Positions 33,747 through 46,354 are shown, counted from the first letter of the stretch. The stretch is DNA of 64,000 bases from Tretioscincus oriximinensis (GCA_022410635.1 JAJVDF010000297.1:1344154-1408153), one strand, 5' to 3'. Program-made: numbers and translations. The notes: generated by a model not told the origin, from the sequence alone.

Positions 33747-34104
33747 CCTATTGAGGAAATCTGAATAAATGGCTGTTAAATGGCTTATAAGTTATTCCTT
33801 AGGCCATGGTCTATACAGAGGCGTTTTAAGGTTTTTTAAAAAATATGTATAATGTTACAGTAATATAACATATCATATGTTATAGAGAATAGTAACATAA
33901 ATTATATAGTGTGTCTTTATCCCTGATGGATTGGTTCTAATCAAGTTTCTGTAGCATCATATAATAGTCTTTTGTTTGTCATATCCTTATCGATCGTTAA
34001 GAGTTTGTCCCATTTCCTTCCTATGTTAATACTAGTATATTAATGACTATCAACCTGTTCCTGTTCTCTCTAGATTAAAACCTAGTTTTTCTAGAATGTA
34101 GTTA
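33747..34104. other. Unassigned AT-rich sequence
   Basis: Nothing recognised. Confidence 0.4.
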
Positions 34105-35052
34105 GAAGAACATAAGAACATAAGAGGAGCCCTGCTGAATTGGGCTGGGAAACATCTAGTCCAGCATTNTGTCTCACACAGTGGCCCATCAACTGCCCAT
34201 TCCTCATCTGTTCTCAACTCCCTGCAAATGGAACTTCAGGAAAACTGCCTGTTGCTCCATCACGAAGGTGATATCAAGAGATCAATCCTAGCATCTACTT
34301 ATATTTGTGGCTTCCACGAACTTGTATAATTCTGTCTTAAAGTTATTCAGGCTGTTAGCTACACCACCTCTTCTGGAAGTATCATAAATTCTACAGGCTG
34401 ATGACCCTCTGAGTGAAAAAAATACTTTCCTTTGTCTGTCCTTCCTTTTCTGCCCACCAGTTTCAAAGAATGCCCCTAGGTCCTAGTGTTGTGTGATAGC
34501 AAAAATATACTTTATCCATTCCATGCATGATTTTATACACTTCAATTAGATCACCTCTCAAACGCCATCTTTCAAGACTGAAGAGGTCCAGCCGGATTTC
34601 ATAAGGGAGGTGCTCCAGAACCTTGAGCATTCTTGTTGCCCTTTTCTGCACCTTCTCTAATTCCACAATATCTTTTTTGATAATGTGGTGACCAGAATTG
34701 TACATAGTAGTCCAAATGTGGCCTCACTACAGATTTATAAAGAGGCAAAATAACACTTGCTGACTTGCTTTTTATTCCTTTCCTAATTATCCCTAACACT
34801 GAGATGAACTGTTCACCAACACCCCACTCTGTCACAGAAAGCTTGTTCCCATCAGTTGGTAAGAGTAATTGGGGTTCTTTTCCCCAGTGTGCATGACTTT
34901 GCACTTGCTTAAGTTTAAGTGCATTTTCCACTTTGTTGCCCATTCACCCAATTTCACTTTGGAACTCCTTAAAATCACTTTCAGTTTTCACTACCCTGAA
35001 CAGTTTAGTGTCGTCGGCGAACTTGGCTACTTCACTATTCACTTCAGCGTCA
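34105..35052 (-). mobile_element. CR1 LINE, 5'-truncated or rearranged
   Basis: The 3' end at 34105 has AGAACATAAGAACATAAGAG on +, two copies of the terminal repeat. Minus-strand peptides: [20 protein letters not shown] (34.68 kb downward), [20 protein letters not shown], and AEVNSEVAKFADDTKLFRVV near 35.0 kb with the FADD residues. The CR1 match stops at about 35052. Frames are broken several times. One N at 34169. Confidence 0.9.
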
Positions 35053-35334
35053 GTTGTGGGATGTTCCAAGAATCTACATCTTTCAATTTTACTGCAAGCA
35101 GTGACTGGACAGCTAACACCAGCTTTATTATAAATAAATATTCTTTGCTTGTCCATGTTATTTATCAACCAATTAGCCTTTTTCAGTTCTTATCTTTATT
35201 CCAAGATAAATCTTGAAATAATTACCTCGCCATCCATTATGGCAACCCCCATTCCCCCAATCATGTTCCATGTGCATTGAACAAATTTCAATCTGGCATT
35301 AATTGCCAAATGGTGCTTTATCTTGGCCTTGCTT
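35053..35334. other. Unassigned sequence next to CR1
   Basis: Read on the minus strand, GATGGCGAGGTAA at 35234-35222 is identical to 13 bases that precede the FADD region in the CR1 at 6006, yet about 170 unrelated bases separate it from that region here. May be a rearranged CR1 or coincidence. Confidence 0.3.
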
Positions 35335-35609
35335 TGGATCTTTGTGAAGAGATTCACAACAGAGCATGAGGTTTTCAAAGACTGTGATTTGCTTTCCACA
35401 TACTATATATCAAAGATTTATTGATTAGTCATTTGACCATATCAAAAAAGTTAAAAAGTTAAAAAGTAAGCTGGATCTTTGTGAAGAGATTCACAACAGA
35501 GCATGAGGTTTTCAAAGACTGTGATTTGCTTTCCACATACTATATATCAAAGATTTATTGATTAGTCATTTGACCATATCAAAAAAGTTAAAAAGTTAAA
35601 AAGTAAGCT
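35335..35609 (+). repeat. Exact tandem duplication, 2 x 137 bp
   Basis: Unit 1 (35335-35471) and unit 2 (35472-35608) are identical throughout, as read by eye, with one further matching base at 35609. The unit ends in short internal repeats (AAAGTTAAAAAGTTAAAAAG). The identity suggests a recent duplication or an assembly artefact. The part GATTAGTCATTTGACCATAT resembles 38381-38400. Confidence 0.95.
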
Positions 35610-36311
35610 TCAAATAGAATAAAATACAGCAATTAAAAACAGTATAAATATAAATAGGGTAAAATACAAATAGAGTAAAAAGAACAAATCATTTAAAAAC
35701 AGTGTATATTCAGCCGGGTGAGTAGTAGCATCTAAATCGGTAATGGGTCACGGGCCTTAGAAATCCATTTCATTACAAATAATAACAACATGCATTTTGA
35801 AGAAGCAGCAAATTCTATAATGTTGCTGGAATTGCATCTTTTATTGTAGGCTGCAAGTTCTCTGTTTGAATAGTGAATGTCCAAATAGCAAGTGCTTTTC
35901 AAAAAAAAAAAAGGATAACTATATGCTAACTGAAATATTGTTTGTAGAATGGCTTTCCATTAATGATTGTTGTCCCTGCAAAGCAATCGCTATGTCACTC
36001 ATTGCACTGTTTTGATGTTTCTGTAAACTCATTTAAATCTGTATTTGTACCAGTCTTATTTGCGTTTTAGCTTTAGCTTCCATTTCCATCCCCACTAACA
36101 CATGCATGTTGTTATGCATAACAAGTGAAGGATTTGTCACAGTGCAAAATTGTGTGTGCCATATGTAAAACAATGATACCATTTGCAACAGCAAATAAAT
36201 TCTCTACTGAAATCCATTCAGAAGCAGAAAAGCGTAAGTGATCAAATAATTACAATACAACACATCGAGTTATAAAGTGTTGGGGGAAATGTAAAGAACA
36301 GCAGTAAAAGC
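35610..36311. other. Unassigned AT-rich sequence
   Basis: Includes a poly-A run at 35900. No frames of note. Confidence 0.45.
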
Positions 36312-36774
36312 TTTTCACTGTTAGTGGCATGCAAATTAAGAAGAAATTTGGCAACAGGAAGGCTGGGGTCAGGCAGGTCAAATGATACAAAAATCTCCCA
36401 GGCTTCTCTGGTCTTGATGATGAGTTTCTGTCTCAAACAGGAAATGAAGGTGGTGTCCTTTTAACCATGTGCTTGGCAAATGCCACGTGCTGGATGCCAC
36501 TAGTAAAAATCACTTTCCTGGCACGCCCTTGTGGCTTGAGGAGAAGATGAAGCCAGGGATTGTTAAGGTTACCATGGAGACAAAGTGGCTGAAACTATTT
36601 GAATAAGATAAGTAGGCTATTTCAATTACAGTAACTCCAAGCAAGGGTAAATAAACATCTATATATGACAAACTGTGAAATATTAATGCAGAGGCTTATA
36701 AAATTCTTACTACAAATACAGCAAAGAGGTTTGGGCTATACAGAAGAAATATACAGATGATTGTAAACCCTACA
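36312..36774 (+). mobile_element. LTR-like dispersed repeat, copy 1
   Basis: Closely alignable with 60205-60733, best from GGTTACCATGGAGACAAAGT (36567) to GTAAACCCTACA (36774). AATAAA at 36650-36655 lies 120 bases before a CA end. This could be the R-U5 part of a + strand LTR. The 5' limit is uncertain and no target duplication was found. Confidence 0.45.
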
Positions 36775-39110
36775 CTTATAGGCATTTCTTTGAATTCTCC
36801 AAAACATGGTTATGCTAAACCCTTGTTATGAATTGTGTAAGGGATGGAATAAATAGGAGGCATTAATTTTTTCTGTTAATCTATGGGATGGATGTGTGGA
36901 TGATTATTTAGTACTGAACTAGGTTAATTTTAATGTGATTTTTTAAAAAAAATGTAATCATGCAAGGGAGCTGATGGACATATTAAAAATACCAATAAAT
37001 GGTCATACAGGGACTGGATCAATTCCATAGGGTTTGGTAAATCCTATGGGATTTACCAGACATGATATTCACAATGGAATTATTTTGGTGTGGCTGATAG
37101 ACAGAGCTATATATTAGCTCTTCTGACTTTCCATCCGGAAACCAGCACTAAGCTTCCATAAACACTTGGGAATTCTCAGACATTTTCAAACATTTTGATC
37201 CAGTGCAAACAATGCTGTTGCTGTCCTGTCAGTTTATTTGTTAAACTTATTTACCCTGGATTTGAAATGACATTGATACAAATAAAACAATAATATTAGG
37301 AGTTGGGGGGATGGATTGTTTGTGGTTTTGTTTTTCAATAAAAAAATTAGCAACAGGAAAATATATGTATTGGATCTGGGGTTTTTTGTGGATATATGTT
37401 TTATTGTATTTCTTTGTCTTCTATTATTTATAAGCTAATATAAACAAATTAAATAATAATAGAAATATAAACTACAAAACAATCACTCTAAAGATGTATT
37501 TTATTCAAGTTGTCTTTGAAGATCTGAAACAAATATGGTAAATATGCAAAATAAGAGAAATTGAGAAGAAAGCAAATAGTTTTCACAGTACTGTATAGGG
37601 AAAGATGGATAAGTCCAAAGAGACCTAAGTGAGTTAAAGTATATACATTAGATCATGGAAAATAATAAACATATATTTCAGTGAACTTACTGTAGGACAT
37701 AGTACAATACTTACACCTCAGCACAGGAAAACATCTGGAAAATCATTTTTCCATAACTCTAATATCAGTCTGTACAAGCAATACAGCAACATATGGAATT
37801 GACTGAGAGCAACATGTGGAATTAACTAAAGCTTCAGCATTAGCACACATGGATTTTATAGGCATGTTAATTGATACACCATACATTATATAGCTACTTT
37901 TGAATACAATAATCTGTAATATCATTCAATAAATAATGGAGCATGAGCTGTAGATATGCCTTTTAAAAATGTTTTAGCAATCTGAGAAAAATGGCTTTTT
38001 TATCGTTTCTATCATGATTTGGGAAGTGCCATGAATTGCAGCCTTATTGTATATTTTTACTAATGTAGGTGGCTCTGAATTCCAAACAGCATTCCTACCT
38101 ACACATTTGCATCACAATATTAATATCAGTTCCAACATCTGAAATTACTGCACACTGTCAGCTTCATTTGAAGTGAAAGTGTGACAGCAGATCGCCATTC
38201 AGCTGACCTATGTCAATTTACCATCATAGCCAATGGAAAACATTTTAACAGCTTCAATCATGTTCCTTCAATAATTGATTAATATTTCTTGGAAGGGAAT
38301 TGCAAGATGCCCCAAAACTGAAACTTTCACTCCCAATTTTCAGCATTTCCAGGTGCAGTGTATGTATGTAAAATGTATTGATTAGGCATTTGACTACATC
38401 AAAAGAAAAGAAAAAAAAAGGAAGGAATAAAAGGTGAAAGGGAGAAAGAAAGATAATTAAATTGTCAGGTGGAGTGTGTTGGGTGTAGACCCACTTCTGG
38501 CACCACTTCCTGAAGTGAAATAAAAACGGTTCCCCCATGATATAATGAACTACGGAAGCATACCATTTGCATGTAACCGTAGTCCAATACTCTCTAATGT
38601 CAAAGTCTATAGTTATATGAAGGTAAAGGGTCATTTTGGGAACCATACTCTGGTCCATGCTTTACCTTACCTTAGTCCACATTAGTTTGAAACAAGCCCT
38701 TTTTCTGGAATTTGTTTCATATTAAGCTCCAGTGAAGAAAGGGATTCAAGTGACAGCTCAGAATCTAGTCATACAAACTCCATACCTGTTATTTCCAGGA
38801 GAGTGCAACCCTATGGAGTGGGTGTTTATTTTTCACTTGCATCATTCGTGAGCCTGGATCTTTGGCTTGTCAGAATTCATTGTCCAGGTTACTGAATTTC
38901 ATTCTACATTGCACCTTATCTAGCCCATTTCTGCTCCTACTTCAATCCGGACTGCCTTATTGTCATTGTATGTGTGAACGCCAAACAAATGCTAATGGAG
39001 CTCTGTATATTCTGGGAAAGCCACAGCATGATCAAAAGCCTTACTTTCAATGCTGCGCAATGCGATTTGGGCTGTGCCTAAAGATACAGAGATCAGGGCA
39101 AGCAAGTGGC
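36775..39110. other. Unassigned AT-rich sequence
   Basis: Frames at 37743-37925 and 38254-38658 (134 codons, minus) are unrecognised. A 40-base string at 38370-38410 (TTGATTAGGCATTTGACTAC) resembles part of the 137-bp duplication unit and may be a trace of a shared repeat. Confidence 0.45.
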
Positions 39111-39111
39111 T

Positions 39112-39382
39112 AGAGTTGTGACACCTTCAAGAGTATATGACTAAACAAATGGAATTCCCACTCTTTGTAGACATACGCTCAAGCATTTTTGCATTTGTTT
39201 TGAACTGTTTGCATTCAATTTGAACCATTTTTTTTAACACTGACTAATTCTTTTCACATGCAAACAATGGGGTAGCACTTGATTTGAACTGTCTCTTCTG
39301 AACGGTAAGTGGTTGTTTGCATGCAAATCACGCAGTTCTCTGCATAATGCAAACTGTCCAAACTAGTTTGGCCCATCTCTAG
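39112..39382. mobile_element. Possible hAT-like MITE
   Basis: The right end, read inward on the minus strand, is TAGAGATGGGCCAAACTAG, like the common TAGAGATG hAT-type ends in reptiles. A partly matching left end TAGAGTTGTG is at 39112. No 8-base duplication visible. Confidence 0.3.
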
Positions 39383-39946
39383 AATTTTGTGATGAGTACT
39401 TTCAGCCACCACTTGTCATGTGGCACAAGACCATTGCAGTGCTCATGCTCACTGGGCTCCTACTCTTGAGGGCAGTAGGAGCAGGAACATTGGCTTGGCA
39501 GTGCCTGCTTTTCTCTGATTCATCTTGTCTTTTTTGACTAGTAAGTGCCAGGCCCAGGAGAAAGGAAGGGAAAGGGACCAGGATAGGGACTGGTGAGTAT
39601 TAAAAGCCCATGTTGTTGTTTTTTAAAAGAATCAGAAATGTGTTTAGGAACGAGGCTTGTTTTGAATGAACAAATGGATCTGCCTTGGGTGAGGTTCATA
39701 ACTTGGGTAAGGGCATGGCTTCCAGAGTTCTCAAGTTACCATATTTTAAATGTGATAACCCTGTGCAGTACCAATTTCTATTTTTTCATAACAGAAGCAA
39801 AAGAAGTTGCTATAAATTGAGTAAGTTATAGAATTATGGATGCCTCTCAGTGATTCTGTACTAGACCAGCACCAATGTGAGAAAGATAGGCTGCAAAATA
39901 CCTTGCTTTTTGCGTATACCAACCAGTGCAGAATAGTTCTTATACT
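39383..39946. other. Unassigned sequence
   Basis: Nothing recognised. Confidence 0.4.
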
Positions 39947-40310
39947 TAGGAACATAAGGATTTAGCCTTTCTGAATTGGGCCATTTATACCCTTTGCTTC
40001 CATGAACTTGTCTAATCCTACCTTAAAGCTATCCAGTTGCTAGCTATCATCATCTCTTCTGGAAGTGAATTCCACAGACCAATAACCCTCTGGATGAAAA
40101 AATACTTTCTCTTGTCTGCCCCAACACTTCTGTCTATCACTTTCAAGGAATACCTCCTTATACATCCCATGCATGATTTTATACACTTCAACCAGATTAC
40201 CTCTTAAATGCCAACTTTCAAGGGTGAAGGGCCCCAGATGTTGAAGGCAGATTTCATAAGGGAGGTATTACAACCCTTTTATCATTCTTATTGCCCTTTT
40301 ATAAATGTAT
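39947..40310 (-). mobile_element. CR1 LINE 3' fragment with internal deletion
   Basis: AGGAACATAAGGATTTAGCC at the 3' end jumps, after GGGCCATTTATACC, to CCATGAACTTGTCTAATCC, skipping about 120 bases present at 34150-34310. It then runs on through the ORF2 C-terminus to about 40310. Confidence 0.85.
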
Positions 40311-40952
40311 CTGTTTATATTTTTAGTTTTATATATGCTTAATCAAGAAAAGGGGCAATAGGAGAGGCCCACAGATTTGGGTGGTTATTGATAAGACTGT
40401 AGAAGGGAGGGTAAAGCTTATCTTCATTTCCCTAACTGTGCGTTGATCATTAGAAATTTCTAAGACTTTTCCTTTTTCATATGCAAGACATGGGTAGCTA
40501 TTGTTATGCAAAACAGAACGCAGAAATACAATGAAATATGCACAGTTTTTCACATGGTTCCCATTATAATTAAAAAAACAGGGCCTCTGGACTTTATCTT
40601 TCCAATATTACTGAGGCCCCTTTGTGAAATGTCTTCATATCCATTGCATTTCAGACAATACCTCTAGAATATTTTCCTTGGTGAATACTATTGCACTCAG
40701 AAATGAATAGTTCAGTAGCTTATTTAACTCATTCCATTCTCCACTGGCTTTTATATGATTCAGAGAAGAGCCAGCATATGTTTTTCCTTAGCTGTAGTCT
40801 TTCTTTATAATGGTTTACAAGTGACCTTTTATATTTTAATAACAATTAAACCCAGGTAGACTCTTAACCACTGAACTTACTTCAAAGAATTTGATATGGT
40901 AGCTATTTCTTTATTTGCTATTACTGTCCCAGAATGAGATGTTCCATTTTAA
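40311..40952. other. Unassigned sequence
   Basis: Nothing recognised. Confidence 0.4.
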
Positions 40953-41074
40953 GGCTCTGTCCACACTGGGTGTATCCCAGATGGAGCCTGCCACAGTCTA
41001 CATTAGCATACAGATGATATGTTGGTTCCATTTCAAGACATATCCTGGAATAATACCTAGTGTAGACAAGACTC
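40953..41074. mobile_element. Short palindromic MITE-like element
   Basis: GGCTCTGTCCACACTGGGTG at the left and the inverted GAGTCTTGTCTACACTAGGT at the right match imperfectly; inner strings TATCCCAG and TATTCCAG continue the pairing. GTCTACACTA-like ends are known among reptile MITEs. Class unassigned. Confidence 0.45.
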
Positions 41075-41200
41075 AGAATATGCAACCCATTGCACAATGG
41101 CATGGGTCAGTATGAGGGCAATCCATCCTATGAGGTGCCGCTAGCTCCAAAAGATGTACTAGCTGTGAAACCAGTGCTATATGGATGCTCTTTAGTGTAC

Positions 41201-41235
41201 CTTTTGGCAAAGAACACTAGTATGTGCCAAAAGGC
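41201..41235. repeat. Short hairpin
   Basis: CCTTTTGGCA and TGCCAAAAGG are exact complements over 10 bases with a 15-base spacer. May be chance. Confidence 0.4.
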
Positions 41236-41256
41236 TCAGGAATTCACAAAGGGAAT

Positions 41257-41566
41257 GCCTGTCACTAAGGAGATGGTCTGTCATCTGGGAAATCGGGTTT
41301 TGAAGCCCTTTATCGGACGTCGGAGGGTTGAGCACCTTCTACTAGCCTGTAGCTTTAGCCAAGCCAGCTATTCAACAGCAAGAACTGCAAGAAATTGCAA
41401 CTGATTTCAACTAGATAAATGGGAAACACCACAGGCCTGATGAGGAAGATAGAATGTAAGCCTTCAGGTGAAACGTAACTTTGTAAGCTGCTTTGAGTCC
41501 CTTTGGGTGAGAAAAGCAGAGTATAAAAACCCAGTTCTTCTTTTTCTTTCTTCTTTCTTCTTCTTC
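41257..41566 (+). mobile_element. tRNA-headed SINE, damaged head
   Basis: GTCACTAAGGAGATGGTCTG replaces the normal box A region. The rest follows the family: GGGTTTTGAAGCCC, AACTGCAAGAAATTGCAACT, and a tail ending in a long T/C run. Confidence 0.85.
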
Positions 41567-43997
41567 AGTGTAAGGAGATGAGTTTTTAAAAGGTGCCTAC
41601 AAGCTGCAATCATAAGTACCTTATGAATAGCAGCAAGAAGTGAATGCCATAATGGAGATCATTGGCAATTTCTAGGTCTTTCCACCTGAGGGCTGTCATA
41701 AATGGGACACACAGTAGAACCTGTATGACTGACTGTATTGTGGCTTTTACTTCAGGAGTCAAGACCTAACAGATTCATATCTGACATGTTTAGGCTCATA
41801 TTGGATTATGCACCCCTTCCACAGAAGGAAAACAATAGCAATCAGCTAGGGTTAGGTGAGAAGCTATGTAATAACTATAACGGAAGGAACCAATCAAGTT
41901 TCTAAAGACCATAGTTAATGCAGATTCATGAGGGCAGAAAGCTAGGGAAAATCTCCCACCATCACCACTGATAAAGAGGAAAAGTGAATATGCAGATGTG
42001 GCTTCTGTTTCCAGCTGTTTGTATAGGGCATTAATGAAACCTTAATGAAAGCTCAATAATACAACATATCTGCTACACAATCTCTAAAACATATTGCTGA
42101 GAGCTTTTCTCTGTCAGGAAAATGGCAACGTAGGCAACGTAATGTAGAAAACCTTGGACAGAAACCAATCATTATGTCAATTGCTCTTGCTTTGTCTTAT
42201 GCAGGGAAGCACCGGCAAGCATTTGAATAGGGAAGCTCCTCAATCTAATAGCAAGCACAATCCACCAGGTGCTTAAAGGACAGAACTGGATATCTTTTGA
42301 TGGCTAAGATCGGCGGGGTATTTGCAGCCCCTGCTCCGTTGTATGTTACAGAATAAGAGAAATGGGAATTTACTACATAATGAGCAGAGTAATGAATGTC
42401 AATAGGTTAGGTGGGATAGGCTGGTGTTTAATTAATTCTGATCCGTACATTCAGAAAACTATTCAGAAAACATCTGGTGATTGGGTGCTATTTGATAATG
42501 AGATGATTTGTTCCCTTTTGGATAACTTTTTGTTCTCCCAATCAACTACAAAGTGTGCAGTGGTCTATATAAATGCAGCCATTTTGAATTTTCTAGCTTA
42601 CATATTTCTTATTATTCTTGTTAGAGGAGAAGGAAACAATGATGACCATGATGGTGACAAAGGTAATCATTATTACACACATTAATATTCTCATTGCTCT
42701 TATGCTGATTATTGACCCAAATAGTTATTTCTACAACTCAACCAATTGGTGTATTAGAAACAACTGAAAGACATAAAAGCAAAGTACTTAAAATCCATTA
42801 TATAAATGGTAATTAAATTAGCGCATGTAAAAAAAATGAGGCCATTAAGTTGTTCTTTCAAATTCAATTTTCTCACCTCAACCTGTTCAGAATGCTTGAG
42901 ACAAACACTGCCAAACCAATGAGGCTGAAGTACAAGAGCTCTCCAGTGCTTTCAATTTTCCAGTATTTTCATTATTCTGCCACTGCAGTTTGCTTTCCTG
43001 TCCTGGCTGATAGCTTTCCTGTCATCTATCTTGCCATGTTTCTGATACTTGACCTCACCGAATAATGTCTCTCCGAATGTCATATTTTATTCTGTGTCGG
43101 AGGCTTAAATAACTAACTCCCAGATGGACTTCTATGAAGTGCAATGGTTGCAGTAATTCTTTTCGAAAGATAGCTGCTGCTTTCTCTGAGTACTTTACAA
43201 GTCACGGACAAAGTCAGTATATTTGGGATAATTTTGATTAGAAACCATGCCATTGCTCTTGGAATCAGACAGCTGGCATTCCTCTTGCAAAAAAAATCAA
43301 ACCAATTTTAAAAAATGAAATCCATATAATTATTTTTTTTTCTAAAAATAGTTAATAGTTGTAGGATCAGAATAAAATTTGTCAACCCTAATTCAAGCCA
43401 TCCTAGCATTTGAATAGCATGTTAGATCCAAGTGGACAAAAGGTACTTGGATTAAGTATTTAATAGAACAATATAAATTTGACATGCCAAGAATTTATAA
43501 AAGTAAAGTATTAGGTAATGTAAATATAGTTCTTCTACAATTATGGAAACCCCTTTATTGATATATATTAACAATAAAATTATTTTTGAAGGAAAAATGA
43601 CTAAATGTAGACAAAGTTTGGAAATCGTGTGTTTGGCTCTTCTTTCCTGCTTGGAGGATTTTTTGGCAAATATTTTTGTCTTTGCATTATATGTACGGGT
43701 ATGTTCTTTTATGTGTGAGAGAAACACAACAACAATAATTCCCACAGATCAGCGGTTTTTTAAAAAAGCCATAAGGCCACATAATGTAAAACACTAAAAT
43801 GTATATCAATATATGATAAAGTATGAAAATAATTATAAAAATACAATATAAAGCTGCTGCGACCCTGTCTATGAAGCCAAAGTCCAAATGAACCAAATGT
43901 CCAAAAAGAATGTCTGGAAAAGTCTCTTTGTAACATAAGGAATCAACAGAGGACTTCAAATCTTGTAATTATAGAAATAGGTCAGTCATGTTTTAAT
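41567..43997. other. Unassigned AT-rich sequence
   Basis: Frames of up to 107 codons (42362-42685 +, 43452-43745 -) overlap others and are unrecognised. No repeat family seen over 2.4 kb. Confidence 0.5.
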
Positions 43998-44240
43998 ATT
44001 TATTTATTTACATTTCTATACCAGCCTGTACCCGAAGGTCTCAGGGCAGTTTACAGTAAAAACACAGTTAACATATTAAAAAACAGCAGTAGAGAAGGTC
44101 AATTTTCTTAGCCAAAGGCCAGGCCAAAGAGGTGCGTCTTCAAGCGTTTTCTGAATGCGCATAAAGATGGTGATTGACGTACCTCGAGGGAAAGGGTATT
44201 CCATTGTCTAGGGACTGCCACAGAGAAGACATGTCATAGA
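43998..44240 (-). mobile_element. L2 LINE 3' end
   Basis: ATTTATTTATTTACATTTCT then CCTGTACCCGAAGGTCTCAG and, further, TTAGCCAAAGGCCAGGCCAA and GTACCTCGAGGGAAAGG: the reverse complement of the L2 C-terminus and 3' UTR as in 53770-53998. Confidence 0.85.
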
Positions 44241-44485
44241 AAGTCTTCCTCTGTGGCCATTAAGCACTGAGCATAAATAATAATTAAAAAAATAACAACA
44301 TACTTACAACAATTTCTCACTGCTATACACTGGTAACCTCCTAGTTTGATCCAGGTTAGACACAAAATTAGACTTTATATAAAAATATACTTTCAAATTT
44401 TAATATTAGATAAAATCTCTCCAATACAATATTAAATCTCCCTTGGGTTTTTTTTTTAAAAATCATGGGTACAATTTTTAAAGGA
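44241..44485. other. Unassigned AT-rich sequence
   Basis: Nothing recognised. Confidence 0.4.
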
Positions 44486-44570
44486 TATTTTATTTACATT
44501 TATTTACATTTATATTGCACTTTATACCTAAGGATCTCAAAGGGGATCATAGTAATAAAAACAGTCAATA
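44486..44570 (-). mobile_element. L2 LINE 3' end, second copy
   Basis: TTTATTTACATTTATTTACA then TTTATACCTAAGGATCTCAA, the inverted L2 terminus. It lies 250 bases from another in the same orientation. Confidence 0.5.
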
Positions 44571-45284
44571 ACAGCTACAAAACAGGGACTGTACCTCATG
44601 GGGAGAGGATATTCTCACAGCTGAAGATCAGGGTGAAGAATGTTTTCATCAGGCATCTAAACCCATATCTGGTGCACCTCAGAGGAGAGACCATTTCACA
44701 CCATGGCTCATGTACAAATAGCATAGGCTCATGTAAAAAACGTTCATCACAATGCAGACAGATCCTGATGAAACCACTGCAATTTGATTAATTAGGAAAT
44801 AAAACTGAGTAAATATATTTAAACTGGATCTCCTATTGTATGTGAAATGATACAAATGCATTTACGTTTAGAAAGAAAAAAAATTGCAATATAGAAAAGA
44901 TAGTAGGTAATGTAAATGCCATGTTACTGAAGTAGGTCTCTGGGAGCTATGAAGATCCAGAACTGTAGTTTCTGGCCTTTGGATAATTCTGATCTGCCAC
45001 CACTACCCATCCCTGAACTCTAGCTCTGGAGCCAACAAGGGCAAGACATGGAACAGGCCATCCCAATGTGGACAGCTTTGTCTGCACCAAGAGCAATATA
45101 GCTTTGGGTGGACTGGTTATCCTGGGCCAGCAAAGTGCAGATATGGTCAGAGTTTTATAGACAGTCGCCTTCTTAGGCAGCATTTACATACATCAAAGCA
45201 CACATATCTTAAAGACAATGTAGATGTGAAACACATGCAGATACAAACATTTTCATGCTATCGCTAATCAACATTAAATTTAAT
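44571..45284. other. Unassigned sequence
   Basis: Nothing recognised; a 78-codon minus frame (44947-45183) is probably chance. Confidence 0.4.
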
Positions 45285-45860
45285 AATTTATTATTGACTA
45301 ACAAAACAAAGTACAAATCACAGAACCAGACCTCATGCCACAGATCTCATGTCTTTCCTAAACGCCTAGGGAATGTTATGCATCAGCGACTGATGTGCAC
45401 AGATCATAGCACTGCAGGTTTCTACAGCTGACAGACTGTGCCTTTGTCAATTCCCTGTTGGTTCATGTACAGCCCTAGGTTTTTAGGGACTGTACCCAGT
45501 GTCCTGATAACCACTGGGACCACTGCTGCTTGTATGTACCATAGTCGTTGAATTTCAATTTTTAGGTCTTAGTAAATTTTTTTTACCTTTTCCAGTTCTT
45601 TCTCTGCTACTGAGTTCTCTCTGGGTATGACAATGTCCACAATCCGTACCTTCCCTTTCACAATGCTGGTGAAGCCTGGTGTGTTATTATTAATATGTGG
45701 ATGAATAAAAATCTTTTTCAAGATGCATCTGAAACCATCTTCATCATTATGAATGGCAATAAACAAAAATAAACCTTCTATTGTCTCTGGTTTTTCTTTC
45801 ATTGTTGCGGCTTCATTTTCTTTTAACAGTCTCTTTTCAGAAATCAGTTTTTGTACTTTT
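45285..45860 (-). mobile_element. Non-LTR retrotransposon, C-terminal end and 3' UTR (R2/R4-like?)
   Basis: The minus-strand peptide has VRIVDIVIPRENSVAEKELE, then a stop, then in the same frame VVPVVIRTLGTVPKNL and a final stop at 45424-45422, then a 3' UTR to about 45285. The D..IP....KE.EK order followed by VVPVVI..LGT is a conserved C-terminus I associate with vertebrate non-LTR elements of the restriction-like-endonuclease type. The exact clade is not certain. The reading frame is broken by only one TAA (45571-45569), at a place where CAA (Gln) would be expected. Confidence 0.55.
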
Positions 45861-46354
45861 TATTAATTACATTTATAATGCACACCACCCTAGGTACTTT
45901 CAGTAGGAGAGAAGGATGTACTTTATTATTGCCACTATATGGATATGAAATTATTAACCATTTATGAGCTGCATAAATGTATAAAAGTTAGCAGCATCTA
46001 ACATGTGGCTTCCAGATCTTGTTAAATCCTTTCTCTCAACAAGTGCCATGCATGCACAGCTAAGAGTAAAGCATGACTGGGACTCTTGATCACGTTAACA
46101 TCCCTGATTAAATGGATAAAATGCACAGATATGAGAACCAATTCCAACTGTGCTAATAAAAAAATCTCAACCAATGCCAAAAAAGCAAACTAAATGTGAA
46201 CTACAAGAACTTGGATACACTATAGTTTTTTAAATGCTACATCTCACCCAAGCAACCATAAAACTACATTCTGAACATTAAAAATCCATCAAAACTAAAG
46301 CTTGTAAGAGTCATAAGAATAACTTAATAAATTACAATTAATAGATCAAGAGCA
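45861..46354. other. Unassigned AT-rich sequence
   Basis: Nothing recognised. Confidence 0.4.

Noticed and set aside
35335..35609. CRISPR-like or satellite array
   Set aside because: Only two abutting units with no spacers; it is a simple tandem duplication.
38254..38658. 134-codon minus frame
   Set aside because: No recognisable domain or signal; it includes an A-rich low-complexity part.
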